This document shows positions 4,911 through 5,015 of a DNA stretch of 5,015 nt, one piece after another. Source of the stretch: Palsa-504 sp050698755. GTDB taxonomy: Bacteria; Actinomycetota; Actinomycetes; Streptosporangiales; Streptosporangiaceae. Both the position numbers and the translations under genes were made by a program. Below the pieces are notes generated by a model. The model had not been told where the DNA came from. It saw nothing but the letters and a program-made list of their open reading frames with translations, and ran no database searches. The stretch spans positions 1-5,015 of the forward strand of contig JBOHCK010000398.1 of assembly GCA_050698755.1 (NCBI GenBank). Reading direction: 5' to 3'. Each line of letters starts with the position of its first letter. Position 1 is the first letter of the stretch.

Positions 4911-5015
4911 TGGGATCAGCAGCATAGGGACAGCTTCGCGCAAGCAGATACCAATCCGACCCGCAACGGATGCCCGGCCGCCATGAGCTTGATACCTCCC
5001 GTTCGTCTTGACTAG
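4911..5015. other. Window-end stretch without a supported gene
   Basis: After the phosphatase stop there are 105 bases without a convincing reading frame, tRNA or strong hairpin. The only inverted repeat noticed is a weak ATCCG...CGGAT pair. A 22-codon minus-strand frame from an ATG at 4984 (MAAGHPLRVGLVSACAKLSLCC) has GGGAGG upstream at 4995-5000, but the 10-base spacing is long and no other support exists. Confidence 0.3.

Noticed and set aside
4982..5015. Plus-strand 10-codon frame MSLIPPVRLD ending at the window edge
   Set aside because: No ribosome binding site, very short, and no context to support it.
1..5015. CRISPR array, insertion sequence, integrase or attachment site
   Set aside because: No regularly spaced repeats, no transposase or recombinase motifs and no long terminal inverted repeats were seen on reading both strands.

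Overview
The window is GC-rich throughout, and its proteins are rich in Ala, Arg, Gly and Val with mostly G or C at third codon positions. With the actinomycete-type families present (triple-repeat DUF1206 membrane protein, an 'RMAETGEPY' unknown protein, a tyrosine phosphatase with HCAAGKDRT), this points to a chromosomal segment of a high-GC actinomycete. I cannot name the genus. No transposase, integrase, CRISPR array, rRNA or complete tRNA is visible.

Layout: (1) Bases 1-555, plus strand: the C-terminal half of a cobalamin-independent methionine synthase-like enzyme, cut by the window edge, with all four expected zinc ligands visible. (2) 603-1016, plus: a small Arg-rich membrane protein of unknown function. 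(3) Converging on it from the minus strand are a TauE/SafE-type permease (1045-1845) and, upstream of that, a 198-residue actinobacterial protein of unknown function (1907-2503). (4) 2504-2684: a 181-base gap rich in inverted repeats, with two competing hairpins, a short well-spaced micro-ORF on the plus strand, and the likely terminator of the next operon. (5) 2685-3061, minus: a metallo-beta-lactamase-fold hydrolase gene that has lost its middle. The N-terminal HLHADH part and the true C-terminus are both present but in different frames, so it is a pseudogene by internal deletion. (6) 3098-3943, minus: a DUF1206 membrane protein, probably co-transcribed with the broken hydrolase. (7) Divergent from it, across 157 bases, a tyrosine/dual-specificity-type phosphatase (4101-4910, plus). 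(8) 4911-5015: no convincing gene.

The genes do not form one obvious pathway. Methionine synthesis and a possible sulfur-anion permease both touch sulfur metabolism, but they are on opposite strands and separated by an unrelated gene, so I do not claim a functional link. I see no clear new biological system. The most informative points are the hydrolase deletion and the structured 2504-2684 gap beside it.
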